Source of the DNA: Borreliella chilensis
GTDB taxonomy: Bacteria; Spirochaetota; Spirochaetia; Borreliales; Borreliaceae
NCBI GenBank assembly: GCA_000808095.1
Contig: CP009910.1
Coordinates: forward strand, 744,001 to 808,000
Direction: 5' to 3'
Length of the DNA: 64,000 nucleotides
Part shown: piece by piece, positions 18,680-27,902 of the stretch
Layout of the letters: every line of letters begins with the position of its first letter
Numbering within the stretch: position 1 is the first letter of the stretch
The notes under the pieces: model-generated
What the model was told of the DNA's origin: nothing
The model's input: only the letters and a program-made list of their open reading frames with translations
The model's database searches: none
Position numbers and translations under genes: made by a program

Positions 18680-20023
18680 GTGTATAGAATTAAAAATAAA
18701 AATTTAGATTTTAAAATAGATAATTTAGGAGAATGCAAGCAAAATAATCCTTTAATTGATTTTTATGCTAGCGAGGGTTTTTTACATTTTGTTAATGAAA
18801 AAAATAAAATTAAATTTAGTGTTTATAGGGATGAGGATAAGGGAGATAAATACGAGGATGTTCTTTTAGAGAAAGCTGGGCCTAGAGAAAAAATTTATTT
18901 TGTTCCCAGGCATGTTAAAGCTGCTATTACTACTTGTGGTGGGCTTTGCCCTGGTTTTAACGATGTTATTCGCTCTATTGTGCGAACTTTATGGAAAATT
19001 TATGGGGTTCGCAATATTTATGGAGTAAAATTTGGATATCAAGGTCTTCTTCCTGAATCAAATTCGCCTTTTATTAATCTTAATCCGGATGTTGTTGATG
19101 ATATTAATAAATTTGGGGGTACTATTCTTGGCTCTTCAAGGGGCGGCATTAAACCTGTGGAAATAGTTGATACTTTGGAAAGAATGAACATTAATATGAT
19201 TTTTAACATTGGTGGAGATGGTACTCAAAAGGGATCTCTTCTTATTGCTGAGGAGATAGAAAAAAGAAATTTAAAAATAGCAGTTGTGGGCATTCCTAAA
19301 ACTGTAGACAATGATTTTATGTTTGTCCAAAAATCTTTTGGATTTGAAACCGCTGTAGAACAAGCAGTTGCAGCTGTTGCTGGTGCTCATTTTGAAGCTA
19401 ATAGTGCTTATAATGGCATTGGGCTTGTTAAAGTTATGGGGCGAGATTCTGGTTTTATTGCAGCTCACACTGCGCTTTCTTCGAATGATGTTAATTTTTG
19501 TTTAATTCCAGAACTTGATTTTGACATAGAAGGTCCTAATGGGTTTCTTGTTCATCTTGAACGACGACTTTTGGAGAAAGAAAGTTTAGAAGAAATTCCT
19601 CATGCAGTAATACTGATAGCAGAAGGGGCAGGGCAGAAGTATTTTGATCATTTTCCTCGCAAGAAAGATGACTCTGGGAATTTGCTTTATGAGGATATTG
19701 GGCTTTATATTAAAGATAAAATTACTGAATATTTTAAATCAAAAAATATACAATTTACTCTTAAATACATCGATCCCAGCTATATTATTAGGAGTTCGCC
19801 TGCTAATGCTAGTGATGCGCTTTATTGTGCTAGGCTTGGGTCAAATGCTGTGCATGCTGCAATGTCTGGTAAGACAAAGATGCTAATTAGTTTGTGGAGT
19901 ACAAAATTTGTGCATATACCGATTAAGATGGCAGTAATGGACAGGAATAAGGTTAATCCAAATGGTTCTTTTTGGAGGGATGTTCTTTCAAGTACGGGGC
20001 AACCAATTAACATGAAGAATTAA
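18680..20023 (+). CDS. pfk: 6-phosphofructokinase, probably ATP-dependent
   Basis: This enzyme phosphorylates fructose 6-phosphate, the committed step of the glycolysis on which Borrelia depends. Catalytic motifs are seen: TTCGGLCPGFN (phosphoryl donor loop), NIGGDGTQKGS, and PKTVDNDF with the catalytic aspartate. In this superfamily a glycine in GGDG indicates ATP as donor while GGDD marks pyrophosphate enzymes, so ATP is inferred despite the long (447-residue) plant/protist-like form. The start is GTG 18680, seven bases after AAGGAG. A TATAAT at 18655-18660 may provide its own promoter. Its 3' end converges on the minus-strand CoA-disulfide reductase gene with an 11-base gap and no clear terminator hairpin. 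Confidence 0.93.
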   Translation: MYRIKNKNLDFKIDNLGECKQNNPLIDFYASEGFLHFVNEKNKIKFSVYRDEDKGDKYEDVLLEKAGPREKIYFVPRHVKAAITTCGGLCPGFNDVIRSIVRTLWKIYGVRNIYGVKFGYQGLLPESNSPFINLNPDVVDDINKFGGTILGSSRGGIKPVEIVDTLERMNINMIFNIGGDGTQKGSLLIAEEIEKRNLKIAVVGIPKTVDNDFMFVQKSFGFETAVEQAVAAVAGAHFEANSAYNGIGLVKVMGRDSGFIAAHTALSSNDVNFCLIPELDFDIEGPNGFLVHLERRLLEKESLEEIPHAVILIAEGAGQKYFDHFPRKKDDSGNLLYEDIGLYIKDKITEYFKSKNIQFTLKYIDPSYIIRSSPANASDALYCARLGSNAVHAAMSGKTKMLISLWSTKFVHIPIKMAVMDRNKVNPNGSFWRDVLSSTGQPINMKN

Positions 20024-20034
20024 TTAAATTCTTT

Positions 20035-21366
20035 TTATTTGGCAGCATTCCCAACAATGTTTAATATGTCCCAGGTTCTTGAAAATGGTGGAGAATATGA
20101 GAAATCCATCATTCCTAATTCATTTGTTGTAAGCTTTGAATAGATGGCAATCGATAAAGCATGGGTTCTTATTACAGCTCCATTTTTTCCTATTGCTTGT
20201 GCTCCAAGTATTGTCTTAGTATCTTCCTCATAAATTAATTTAATGTAAAGGTCTTCTTGGCCCGGATAATAATTTGTATGATTTTTGTCTTTTACAAAAA
20301 TAGCTTTATATTTTATTTGAAGCTTTTTTGCATCTTTTTCTGTAAGCCCTGTTCTTGCAGCTTCTAAAGACAGTATCTTAATTGAAGCTGAACCCAATGT
20401 ACCTTTAAATGGGACACGATTTCCAGCTAAATTTTCGCCTACTATTCTTCCAAGCTTGTTGGCTGTTGTTGCTAGAGGTATGTATTCATTTTTTTTGCTT
20501 ACTATATTATATATAGTTGCACAATCTCCTGCAGAAAAAATATTTTTTATGCTAGATTCTCCGTACTCATTTATAATTATTGCTCCATTTGTAGCAGTTT
20601 TAAGTTGATTTTCTAAAAATTTAGTAACAGGTTTTATCCCAGTTGCGAGTATAACAACATCAGCTTGATAAGTGTTTTTATTTGTTACTATTCCTTCTAC
20701 CTTTTTTTCTCCTATTAAACTTTTTACAAACTCATTTGTATGAAGATCAATTCCTTTTTTTATTAGTTCTTCTTCCATTATTTTGGATATTTCTTCGTCA
20801 AAGGAATCTATTAGTATATGTTTGTCTAGTTGAATTAATCTTACATTTTTTCTTTTATTTTTTGCTGCCTCTATCATCTCAATTCCAATATATCCAGCAC
20901 CAATTATTACTACATTTTTAATCTCTTCTTTATCCATTAAATTTTTTATTTTTTGACCATCTTCTAAATTTCTTAGTGTATAAAAATTTTTTATATTGAT
21001 GTTATTGATTGGCGGGATAATAGGTTTTGCACCGGTTGCTATCATTAGCTTATCGTAAGTATTGTTAAAAATGTTTCCTGTTTTTAGATTTTTTATTTTA
21101 ATTGTATTGTTTTTTGCATCTATCTTGATAACTTCGTGGTTTGTTTTAACAGAGATTCCAGCTTTTTCGAATTCTTCTTGTGTTCTTGAAATCATTGTAT
21201 TTGGATTTTCAAAAAACCCCCCTATAAAGTAAGGCAAACCACAAGCCCCAAAGGATACAATACTTGTTTTTTCATAAATAGTAATATCTAAATTTTTGTT
21301 TAAGCGCTTTGCTTTAGCTGCGGCACTGGTTCCCGCTGATGTGCCCCCAATAATTATTATTTTCAT
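20035..21366 (-). CDS. nox: CoA-disulfide reductase / NADH oxidase-type flavoprotein
   Basis: This is an FAD/NAD(P)H-dependent pyridine nucleotide-disulfide oxidoreductase. The N-terminal FAD site IIIGGTSAGTSAAAKA is followed by the single redox cysteine in SFGACGLPYF (about residue 42), the hallmark of CoA-disulfide reductases rather than glutathione-type enzymes. The NAD site is VVIIGAGYIGIEMIEAA and a second FAD motif is NIFSAGDCA. Length is 443 residues. Lyme Borrelia use CoA as the main low-molecular thiol and this enzyme (CoADR) keeps it reduced; that role is established for the Borrelia protein. Its ATG overlaps the gltP stop as ATGA, so the two are translationally coupled. Confidence 0.95.
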   Translation of the reverse strand: MKIIIIGGTSAGTSAAAKAKRLNKNLDITIYEKTSIVSFGACGLPYFIGGFFENPNTMISRTQEEFEKAGISVKTNHEVIKIDAKNNTIKIKNLKTGNIFNNTYDKLMIATGAKPIIPPINNINIKNFYTLRNLEDGQKIKNLMDKEEIKNVVIIGAGYIGIEMIEAAKNKRKNVRLIQLDKHILIDSFDEEISKIMEEELIKKGIDLHTNEFVKSLIGEKKVEGIVTNKNTYQADVVILATGIKPVTKFLENQLKTATNGAIIINEYGESSIKNIFSAGDCATIYNIVSKKNEYIPLATTANKLGRIVGENLAGNRVPFKGTLGSASIKILSLEAARTGLTEKDAKKLQIKYKAIFVKDKNHTNYYPGQEDLYIKLIYEEDTKTILGAQAIGKNGAVIRTHALSIAIYSKLTTNELGMMDFSYSPPFSRTWDILNIVGNAAK

Positions 21367-22772
21367 GATTGTTTTTCCATTTGTTTATGTATGAGCTCTT
21401 TTTTGTTGTATATGTTTTGGTTGAATTGTTTGAGTTGTTTTGCAGATATTATACCGGCAAGTATTGAACCACTCACGTTAACAGCTGTTCTCCCCATATC
21501 AATTAAAGGTTCAACAGATATTACAAGTCCGACCAATCCTACTGGTAAGTTCATTGCTGAGAGTACCATTAATGAAGCTGTTGTTGCGCCTCCACCAGCA
21601 CCAGCAGCTCCAAATGAAGTTATTATTATTAATCCAAGAAGTGGAAGTATAAATGAAAGATCTGTTGGGTTTATTCCTTGAGTTGGTGCTATCATTATTG
21701 CAAGCATAGCAGGATGCAGTGCTGCACAACCATTTTGTCCAATTGAAAGTCCAAATGAGCTTGATAAATTTGCTATTCCTTCGCTTATTCCTAGGTTTTT
21801 AGTTTGAATTTCTATGTTAATAGGCATAGTTGCAGCGCTAGATCTAGATATAAATGCAAATGTTAGTGCTGGAAATATTTTTTTTATAAATGTAATTGGA
21901 TTTAATTTATTTGCTGCAATTAACGCCATATGCATAAGAAATGTAAGACCTATGGCAATGTAGGAAGCAATTACAAATTCACCAAGCTTTATTATACTTT
22001 TGATTTCGCTGGTTGCTGTAATTTTTGTCATTAAAGCTAATATAGCATAAGGTGTTAGTTTTAAAATTAAAGTTACTATTCCTAATACTACGTCTTGAAT
22101 TGTTAATATTATTTTTTTAAAAAATTCTATTGATTCTGGCTTTTTGACAGATGTTTTAAGGGCTGCTATTCCAATGATGGCTGAGAATATCACAGCTCCG
22201 ATTGTTGAGTTTTTTCTAAGTCCTGCCAAATCTTCGAATATATTTTGAGGAATAAGCTCTGCGATTTTTTTTGTGATTGGTGTTTGATTTAATGTTTCAA
22301 GACCTTTTTGCAATTTTTCACCTTGTAAAATTTCGTTGGCTCCCACTTGTAGTCCTTCAGCTGTTAATCCCAATATTAAAGCGGTGAAAATGCCAATTAT
22401 AGCAGCAAGTCCTGCTGTGAATACTAGTGTTAATATTACAAATAGGCTCATTTTTCCAACATCTTTACTGTTGGTTAATTTTATTATTGCAGAGATTATT
22501 GATGTTATTATTAAGGGCATTATAACCATTTTAAGAAGCCTTATGTAGCCATCACCTAAAATGCTTATCCAATTTATAGTTTCTTTTGTTATAGATGAAT
22601 TTGTGTCATAAAAATATTGGATAAGCATTCCAAATGCTATTCCTAGCCCTAAAGATATAAATATTCTTTTTGTAAAAGAAACATTTTTCTTTTTACAAAC
22701 ATAAACTATGCTTATTAAAATAAGCATTATTATAATATTGATTAATGTATATAGTATAGCTACTTTATCCAT
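21363..22772 (-). CDS. gltP: Dicarboxylate/glutamate:cation symporter (SDF family)
   Basis: This is a secondary transporter of the sodium/dicarboxylate (DAACS) family with about eight membrane helices and two hairpins. Family signatures are SRSSAATMPINIE (hairpin 1 serine-rich motif), SIGQNGCAALHPAM and AAGAGGGATTASLMVLSAMNLP. The start is ATG 22772, preceded by AGAGGTAAGA, giving 469 residues; longer in-frame options upstream lack a ribosome site. Glutamate, aspartate or another dicarboxylate is the likely substrate, with a Na+ or H+ partner not decidable here. It is followed by the CoADR gene with a 4-base overlap and preceded by pgi with a 70-base gap. Confidence 0.92.
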   Translation of the reverse strand: MDKVAILYTLINIIIMLILISIVYVCKKKNVSFTKRIFISLGLGIAFGMLIQYFYDTNSSITKETINWISILGDGYIRLLKMVIMPLIITSIISAIIKLTNSKDVGKMSLFVILTLVFTAGLAAIIGIFTALILGLTAEGLQVGANEILQGEKLQKGLETLNQTPITKKIAELIPQNIFEDLAGLRKNSTIGAVIFSAIIGIAALKTSVKKPESIEFFKKIILTIQDVVLGIVTLILKLTPYAILALMTKITATSEIKSIIKLGEFVIASYIAIGLTFLMHMALIAANKLNPITFIKKIFPALTFAFISRSSAATMPINIEIQTKNLGISEGIANLSSSFGLSIGQNGCAALHPAMLAIMIAPTQGINPTDLSFILPLLGLIIITSFGAAGAGGGATTASLMVLSAMNLPVGLVGLVISVEPLIDMGRTAVNVSGSILAGIISAKQLKQFNQNIYNKKELIHKQMEKQS

Positions 22773-22842
22773 TCTTACCTCTTGTATAAGCTTAGTGCAT
22801 TCTTTTTTAAACGTAAGAAAATACGTCAAAAATTAATTAATC

Positions 22843-24426
22843 TTATTTTAATATTTGATAATAAGATTCTATCGACTCATCTTCAAAAGTGCCATTTTTT
22901 AAAATTTTATTTGCAAGGGTTTTACCCAACTGAACTCCTTCTTGGTCAAATGAGTTTATATTTAATAAAAATCCCTCAAACATTACTTTATTCTCATAAT
23001 GGGAGAGTATTGATCCTATTGTGTAAGGTGTTAATTCTTTTGAATATATTAGTGCAGAAGGTCTTTCGCCTTTAAAATTTTTATTTTTGTCACTATTTTC
23101 TTTACCTTTTGAAAATGCTATTATTTGGGCTATCAAATTTGCTTTTAATTTGTCATTGCTTGAGCTGCTATCAGATATTACGTCTTTTTTAAGTTGTGTT
23201 TCGTTGAAACCTATGAAATCCATTGGGACTGTGTCTGTTCCTTGATGAAGCATTTGAAAGAATGAGTGTTGAACATCTGTTCCAATGCCCCCCCAAATTA
23301 TTCTTACAGTTTTATAGTTTATTGTTTCTTTAAATCTATTTACACTTTTCCCATTGCTTTCCATTTCAAGTTGTTGCAAGTGAAGATAAAAATTTTCCAT
23401 TGCCTTAGAATAAGCGATTATACAGTTGCTACTGTAGTTGAGAACATTTCTTTCGTATACACTAATTAGTGCTGCTAGAAGTGGTGCATTATCTTTTACG
23501 TTTTTATTTAGTGATTTTTTGTCAGCTTTATTGGCTCCTTTTATAATTTCTTTTACAATTTTTTCTGTGAAGCAAAGAGTAAGTAGTGCAAGTCCAACTG
23601 CTGATGTTGGAGAAAATCTTCCACCTATTGAATCATGCATGAAGAAATATTCAAGATATCCTTTTTCCTCTAATGCTAACATGCTATCTTTTAAGGTTAT
23701 AATAGCTATTTGTTTTTTATATTCTTTTATGCCGTTTAATTTTAATTTGTTTATTAGGAATTGCATATTAGCTTTGGTTTCTAATGTATTTCCACTTTTT
23801 GAGACAATAATAAAGAGTGTTTCATCAATATTAATACTGTTTAATATTTCTTCTGATTCGTCTGGATCAATGTTTGAAATAAAATAACCATTCATTAAGG
23901 CTAGATTGGTTTTTTTTGCATAATTTTTTAGTGAGCTATAAAGAGCTTTTGGTCCTAGGCTAGATCCACCAATTCCTATTTGTACTACATTTTTAAAGTT
24001 TTTTCCATTTGCACTTTTGATATTCCCAGAATGGACTTGATTTGCAAAATTATATATTTTCTCAAGTTCTGATTGAAAAAAATCTCTCATATTTTCTTTA
24101 TTGTCTTCTATTACGTCCTTACCGAGTTGGCCTCTTGTAAGGTGATGTAGGACTTTTCTATTTTCACTAATATTGATATTTTCTCCATTAAGTAGTTCTT
24201 TGTATTTTTCTATTAAATTTGCTTCATCGCTTAAGTTTTGAAAAATTTTAAGGTGATTTTCATTGATTTGCTTTGAAGCATAATTGTAATGTACTCTATC
24301 TCCTTCTATTGTAATGTCGTATTCTTTTATTCTTTTTCCAGTTAATGCAGTTTTGAGCACTTCTGGGGCAATCCTTTCAAGGATTTTAAAATTTGCAAGT
24401 TCATTAAGATTTTTATAATTTATCAT
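22843..24426 (-). CDS. pgi: Glucose-6-phosphate isomerase
   Basis: This enzyme interconverts glucose 6-phosphate and fructose 6-phosphate in glycolysis, just before phosphofructokinase, which is encoded 2.8 kb away. PGI signatures are present: VQIGIGGSSLGPKALY (phosphate site), DSIGGRFSPTSAVGLALL (PGI signature 1), and QLEMESNGKSV near the C-terminal catalytic region. Length is 527 residues, normal. ATG 24426 is preceded by AGAGGTG. The parB-like gene lies 30 bases upstream, so they are probably on one transcript. Confidence 0.96.
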   Translation of the reverse strand: MINYKNLNELANFKILERIAPEVLKTALTGKRIKEYDITIEGDRVHYNYASKQINENHLKIFQNLSDEANLIEKYKELLNGENINISENRKVLHHLTRGQLGKDVIEDNKENMRDFFQSELEKIYNFANQVHSGNIKSANGKNFKNVVQIGIGGSSLGPKALYSSLKNYAKKTNLALMNGYFISNIDPDESEEILNSINIDETLFIIVSKSGNTLETKANMQFLINKLKLNGIKEYKKQIAIITLKDSMLALEEKGYLEYFFMHDSIGGRFSPTSAVGLALLTLCFTEKIVKEIIKGANKADKKSLNKNVKDNAPLLAALISVYERNVLNYSSNCIIAYSKAMENFYLHLQQLEMESNGKSVNRFKETINYKTVRIIWGGIGTDVQHSFFQMLHQGTDTVPMDFIGFNETQLKKDVISDSSSSNDKLKANLIAQIIAFSKGKENSDKNKNFKGERPSALIYSKELTPYTIGSILSHYENKVMFEGFLLNINSFDQEGVQLGKTLANKILKNGTFEDESIESYYQILK

Positions 24427-24456
24427 AGATACACCTCTTTGCTATGGTTTAATTTT

Positions 24457-24849
24457 TTATTTTTTTCTTCTCCACATGTTTTTAATTTTTAAGATAATGA
24501 ATTTAAGAAATCTTATTATTAGATTGCTTTCAGAGTAAATTTTTAAGTAAGACTCTCCTTCGTTTGCTTCGCTTCTTGTAAATGATTTTCTAACATTATT
24601 CTCATCAAGTTCAATTTCAAGTAAAGTTTTTTTGTTTTCAATTGAGATTACTTTTACTTCGGCTTCTTTGTAGCCCAGTTCTTTTAAGGCTTGATATCTT
24701 CTAAATCCCGCTATTAAGTTTTTATTTTTATCTATTATTATTGGATAAATTAATCCATGTTTTTTAATACTGTTTTTAAGGGTTTCAGTATCTCCTATAT
24801 TTTTTCTAATTCTTTTTTTTATTTTTATTTGCTCGATATCTATTAACAT
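24457..24849 (-). CDS. Orphan ParB N-terminal (ParB/Srx fold) domain protein
   Basis: This small 130-residue protein carries the ParB/sulfiredoxin nucleotide-binding fold: IEQIKIKKRIRKN, then DTETLKNSIKKHGLIYPIII, then the GxxR box AGFRRYQALKELGY (about residues 48-61). The DNA-binding helix-turn-helix and dimerisation domain of true ParB are absent; instead about 40 residues end in a hydrophobic, basic tail (IIRFLKFIILKIKNMWRRKK) that could associate with membrane. It cannot be a complete chromosome-partition ParB. It sits between the PBP1A gene (6 bases away) and pgi, so the same mRNA is likely. Its job is unknown. Confidence 0.82.
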   Translation of the reverse strand: MLIDIEQIKIKKRIRKNIGDTETLKNSIKKHGLIYPIIIDKNKNLIAGFRRYQALKELGYKEAEVKVISIENKKTLLEIELDENNVRKSFTRSEANEGESYLKIYSESNLIIRFLKFIILKIKNMWRRKK

Positions 24850-24855
24850 GTTGTT

Positions 24856-27594
24856 TTAATCCAATTGGATATCTTCTCCGTTGACATCTTTATTGTTAAT
24901 TTTTTCATTTTCATTGTTGTTTAAATTTAATTCTTTTGTATTTTGTGTTTCTGGGTTTGTTTCATTAATAATGATCCCATTTTGAATGTCTTTAGTGTCT
25001 TTAACAAACTTTTCTTCGTTGTTATTGTTATTTGGTGTTGCAGTTTGTTGTGGTTTTACATTTTCTATTTCATCATCATATTCTTCTTCGTTTTTATTTT
25101 TATCATCATATTCTTCTTCTTCGTTTTTATTTTTATCATTGTTTAGGCTTTTAAAATCGTTATCAAGATATTCGAATTCAGGCGTATCAAAATTTATTTC
25201 GTCATTATTAATCTCATCAATTCCATATATATTAAATTCTAATGCATTTTTAAATTCCAGTTTATTTTCATAGTATTTTGATTTTTCAATTGGCTGTGTT
25301 CCTGAAATAAATAGCTCATTTATTATTTTCTCGTCAACAATTTCTTCTGGCAGTAGTCCTGTTTCTGCTTGTACAGGAATGCTAATTATTCCATCAGGTT
25401 TTACAAAAACTTTTTTGGGTAAGTTCTTATGATATTCTGCCATGAATTCTCCCCAACTAGGTCCTGCCAATCCTGTTCCTGTTCCAGATGTTCCTAGTGA
25501 ATATCCTTTTTTGTCAAATCCAACCCATAATGCTGTTGTTATGTAAGGAGAATATCCTATTGCCCATCCGTCTGCCCAATTTTGTGTTGTTCCCGATTTT
25601 CCAGCAATATCAGATTTAAAGTTTTTGAGATTTGTATATCTTTGATTTGCTAAAGTCCCGTATTGAATTGTTGATTTCATCATATCTGTGATGATATAAG
25701 CAGCCTGAGGAGATACTATTTGGGTTTGAGAGTCTTTAGTTTTTATTTTAGTCAATATGCTTGATTCTTCATTTACTATTATTTTCCCAGCTCTGTCTTC
25801 AATATATCTTATTCCATAAGGTTCAATTTCGTTGCCACTGTTTCCCAGAATTGCAAAGGCTCTTGCCATTTGGATTGGAGAAACCGATATTACACCAAGT
25901 GCTAGTGGATAAACTTTTGGGAACGTTTTTTCTATATCTTTTGGGTTTGTTATTCCTAGCAGTTTTGAAGAATAACTAATAGCAGATTCAAAGCCCAGTT
26001 TGTCTAATATTCTTAATGCTGGAATATTTAAAGATAAAGCTAATGCTTGGCGTGTTAAAACATTTCCTCTCCATTTTCCACCGTAATTTTCTGGAGCATA
26101 AACGTCTCCATTTTTATTTAGAAATGCTACTGGAGAGTCTGAAAACATTGTTGCAGCTGTTATTTTTTTTAGATCAATTGCAGCTGCAAAATATAATGTT
26201 TTGAATGCGCTTCCAGGCTGAACTTTTGCTTGTGTGGCTCGATTAAATTCATTGTCTTTAGCATGCCCGCTCCCCCCAACCATGGCTCTTATCGCTCCGC
26301 TTGTAGTGTCTATTGCTATCATTGCCCCTTCGGGTTGTGCTATTAGTTTTGGTGTTAATTTATTTTTGATAATATATTCTTTTGTTGCCTTGTCTATTTT
26401 ATCAATTCCAAGTATAGCTCCAAAACTTGCTATTAGATCAATATTATCTTCGTAAAATTTTCTTTTTCGCAGTTTTTTATATTGCTTTCCATTTATTCTT
26501 AAATTTTTAATTCCTAATAAATCTGATATTGCGTCTACTACAGGAACAATTTCTGAATTAATAATTATTGCTTCAGAGGATCTGTTTAAATTATGCATTG
26601 TTCTAGCTTTATTAATCATATCATTTGTAACTTTATCTGCGTATTTTTGTGCTTCAAGGTCAAGAGTTGAGTATATTGAATAGCCGTCTTTATATATGTT
26701 TGAACCGTCTGGTAAATATTTTAATATTTTTTGTCTTATGTATTCAGAAAAATAAGGAGCTTGGTCTTTTTTGTTTGAAATGGCTGATGTATCAGCCATT
26801 CGAGTCCAATCATAATTTTGCCAGTATTCATTAAATTCTTTTTCAGCAATTTCGGCTTTCACTATTCCATTTGATACAACCTGGTTTAAAACGGCTCTTT
26901 GTATTTTTTTTGAAAATTCTGGATTGTAAAGAGGTGAATAAAGCTTTGCATTTGGAAGTTGAATAATCATCATCACGGATTCTGCTGTATTGATTTTGTT
27001 TACGCTTTTGTCAAAAAAGAATTTTGATGCTGCAACTATTCCATAGTTTCCGTTTCCAAAATAAACTTTATTAAGGTACTTCTCTAGTATTTCGTATTTT
27101 GAGAGCTTTTTTTCAAGTTGGATTGCCCACCATATTTCATGCAATTTTCTCAAAATAGATCTTCTTGCTTGATTTGTATAGAGAAGCTTTGCAAGTTGTT
27201 GTGTTAGTGTGCTTCCTCCTGAGAAATATCTGCCAAGAACAATATTAAATGCAGCTCTAAATATTCCTATTAAGGAAAAACCTCTATGAGAAAAAAAACC
27301 AATGTCTTCTCGTATTAAAAGGGTGTTAATTAGATTGTCAGGCATTTTTCTCAAAGGCATTAATTCTCTGTTTTCATCAGATATGAATTGAGTTATTTGT
27401 CTTCCATTAATATCTAAAAGCCTTGAAGGAATTGCTGGGTTTATATATCCGAAGTTTTTATCTTTTTGTATGTTTATAGTCTTAGATATTGTTAATGCCA
27501 GTGTGATAATAGAAAAGCTAACTGTGAAATATGTTAAATAAATAAGTAGATTATGTGTATTTATTTTTTTCAACTTAAGGCTATTTAGTTTCAT
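24856..27594 (-). CDS. mrcA: Class A penicillin-binding protein (PBP1A type), with acidic C-terminal tail
   Basis: This is a bifunctional peptidoglycan glycosyltransferase and transpeptidase. One membrane helix (about residues 12-35) is followed by the GT51 domain with REDIGFFSHRGF and GGSTLTQQLAK, then the transpeptidase with PGSAFKTLYF (SxxK, about 462), SLN and AGKSGTTQNW (about 665). The protein is long (912 residues) because of a low-complexity C-terminal tail of about 150 residues rich in Asn, Glu, Asp and Lys, including a short tandem repeat. ATG 27594 follows the divergent region containing a long inverted repeat. The tail is probably periplasmic and disordered. Confidence 0.94.
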   Translation of the reverse strand: MKLNSLKLKKINTHNLLIYLTYFTVSFSIITLALTISKTINIQKDKNFGYINPAIPSRLLDINGRQITQFISDENRELMPLRKMPDNLINTLLIREDIGFFSHRGFSLIGIFRAAFNIVLGRYFSGGSTLTQQLAKLLYTNQARRSILRKLHEIWWAIQLEKKLSKYEILEKYLNKVYFGNGNYGIVAASKFFFDKSVNKINTAESVMMIIQLPNAKLYSPLYNPEFSKKIQRAVLNQVVSNGIVKAEIAEKEFNEYWQNYDWTRMADTSAISNKKDQAPYFSEYIRQKILKYLPDGSNIYKDGYSIYSTLDLEAQKYADKVTNDMINKARTMHNLNRSSEAIIINSEIVPVVDAISDLLGIKNLRINGKQYKKLRKRKFYEDNIDLIASFGAILGIDKIDKATKEYIIKNKLTPKLIAQPEGAMIAIDTTSGAIRAMVGGSGHAKDNEFNRATQAKVQPGSAFKTLYFAAAIDLKKITAATMFSDSPVAFLNKNGDVYAPENYGGKWRGNVLTRQALALSLNIPALRILDKLGFESAISYSSKLLGITNPKDIEKTFPKVYPLALGVISVSPIQMARAFAILGNSGNEIEPYGIRYIEDRAGKIIVNEESSILTKIKTKDSQTQIVSPQAAYIITDMMKSTIQYGTLANQRYTNLKNFKSDIAGKSGTTQNWADGWAIGYSPYITTALWVGFDKKGYSLGTSGTGTGLAGPSWGEFMAEYHKNLPKKVFVKPDGIISIPVQAETGLLPEEIVDEKIINELFISGTQPIEKSKYYENKLEFKNALEFNIYGIDEINNDEINFDTPEFEYLDNDFKSLNNDKNKNEEEEYDDKNKNEEEYDDEIENVKPQQTATPNNNNNEEKFVKDTKDIQNGIIINETNPETQNTKELNLNNNENEKINNKDVNGEDIQLD
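25074..25136 (-). repeat. Short in-frame tandem repeat in the PBP1A C-terminal tail
   Basis: Two near-identical units of 30 and 33 bases lie head to tail; the longer differs by one extra glutamate codon. They encode successive copies of an acidic NKNEEE(E)YDD-like unit. Because unit length is a multiple of three, gain or loss of copies by slippage keeps the frame. Copy number is likely to vary between strains; this is inferred from the structure, not compared. Confidence 0.8.
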
Positions 27595-27641
27595 ACTTTT
27601 TATTAAAGTATACTATAAGTATGTAAGAATTAATATTATAA

Positions 27642-27695
27642 GCTGATTGTTATAGTGTAAAATTATTGTTATAATTTTACACTATAACAATCAGC
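27642..27695. repeat. 25-bp perfect inverted repeat between mrcA and plzA
   Basis: The arm at 27642-27666 (beginning GCTGATTGTTATAG) is the exact reverse complement of 27671-27695, with a 4-base TGTT spacer. It lies between two divergent genes, 48 bases upstream of the mrcA start and about 208 upstream of the plzA start, so it is not a terminator of either neighbour. It contains TATAAT-like sequence on one strand. It could be an operator, a cruciform, or the stem of an untranslated leader or small RNA. The remaining ~200 bases up to plzA hold no gene that I can see. Confidence 0.9.
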
Positions 27696-27902
27696 GCTCC
27701 CTAAGTTGTGTTAATTGACAAATGCTGAGATGTTGGGCGATGGTATATTGTTAGTTTTAAGTGTGGATTTATTAATTATTAGTAAAGTTTTTTTGCAACT
27801 TGATTAATTTAAGCTTTATCGGTGTGAAATTATTCGAAACAGTTTTAAGCGTTGTTTGGTAGTTTTATTTTTTATATCCAAAAAAGGAGAGAGGAGAGGT
27901 TT

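Noticed and set aside
23438..23887. 149-codon frame antisense to pgi with membrane-like composition
   Set aside because: pgi is complete and conserved on the other strand; hydrophobic antisense frames are common in AT-rich DNA.
24943..25273. Phe/Ile/Val- and Ser-rich frames opposite the PBP1A tail
   Set aside because: They are shadows of the repetitive acidic tail and lack start signals.
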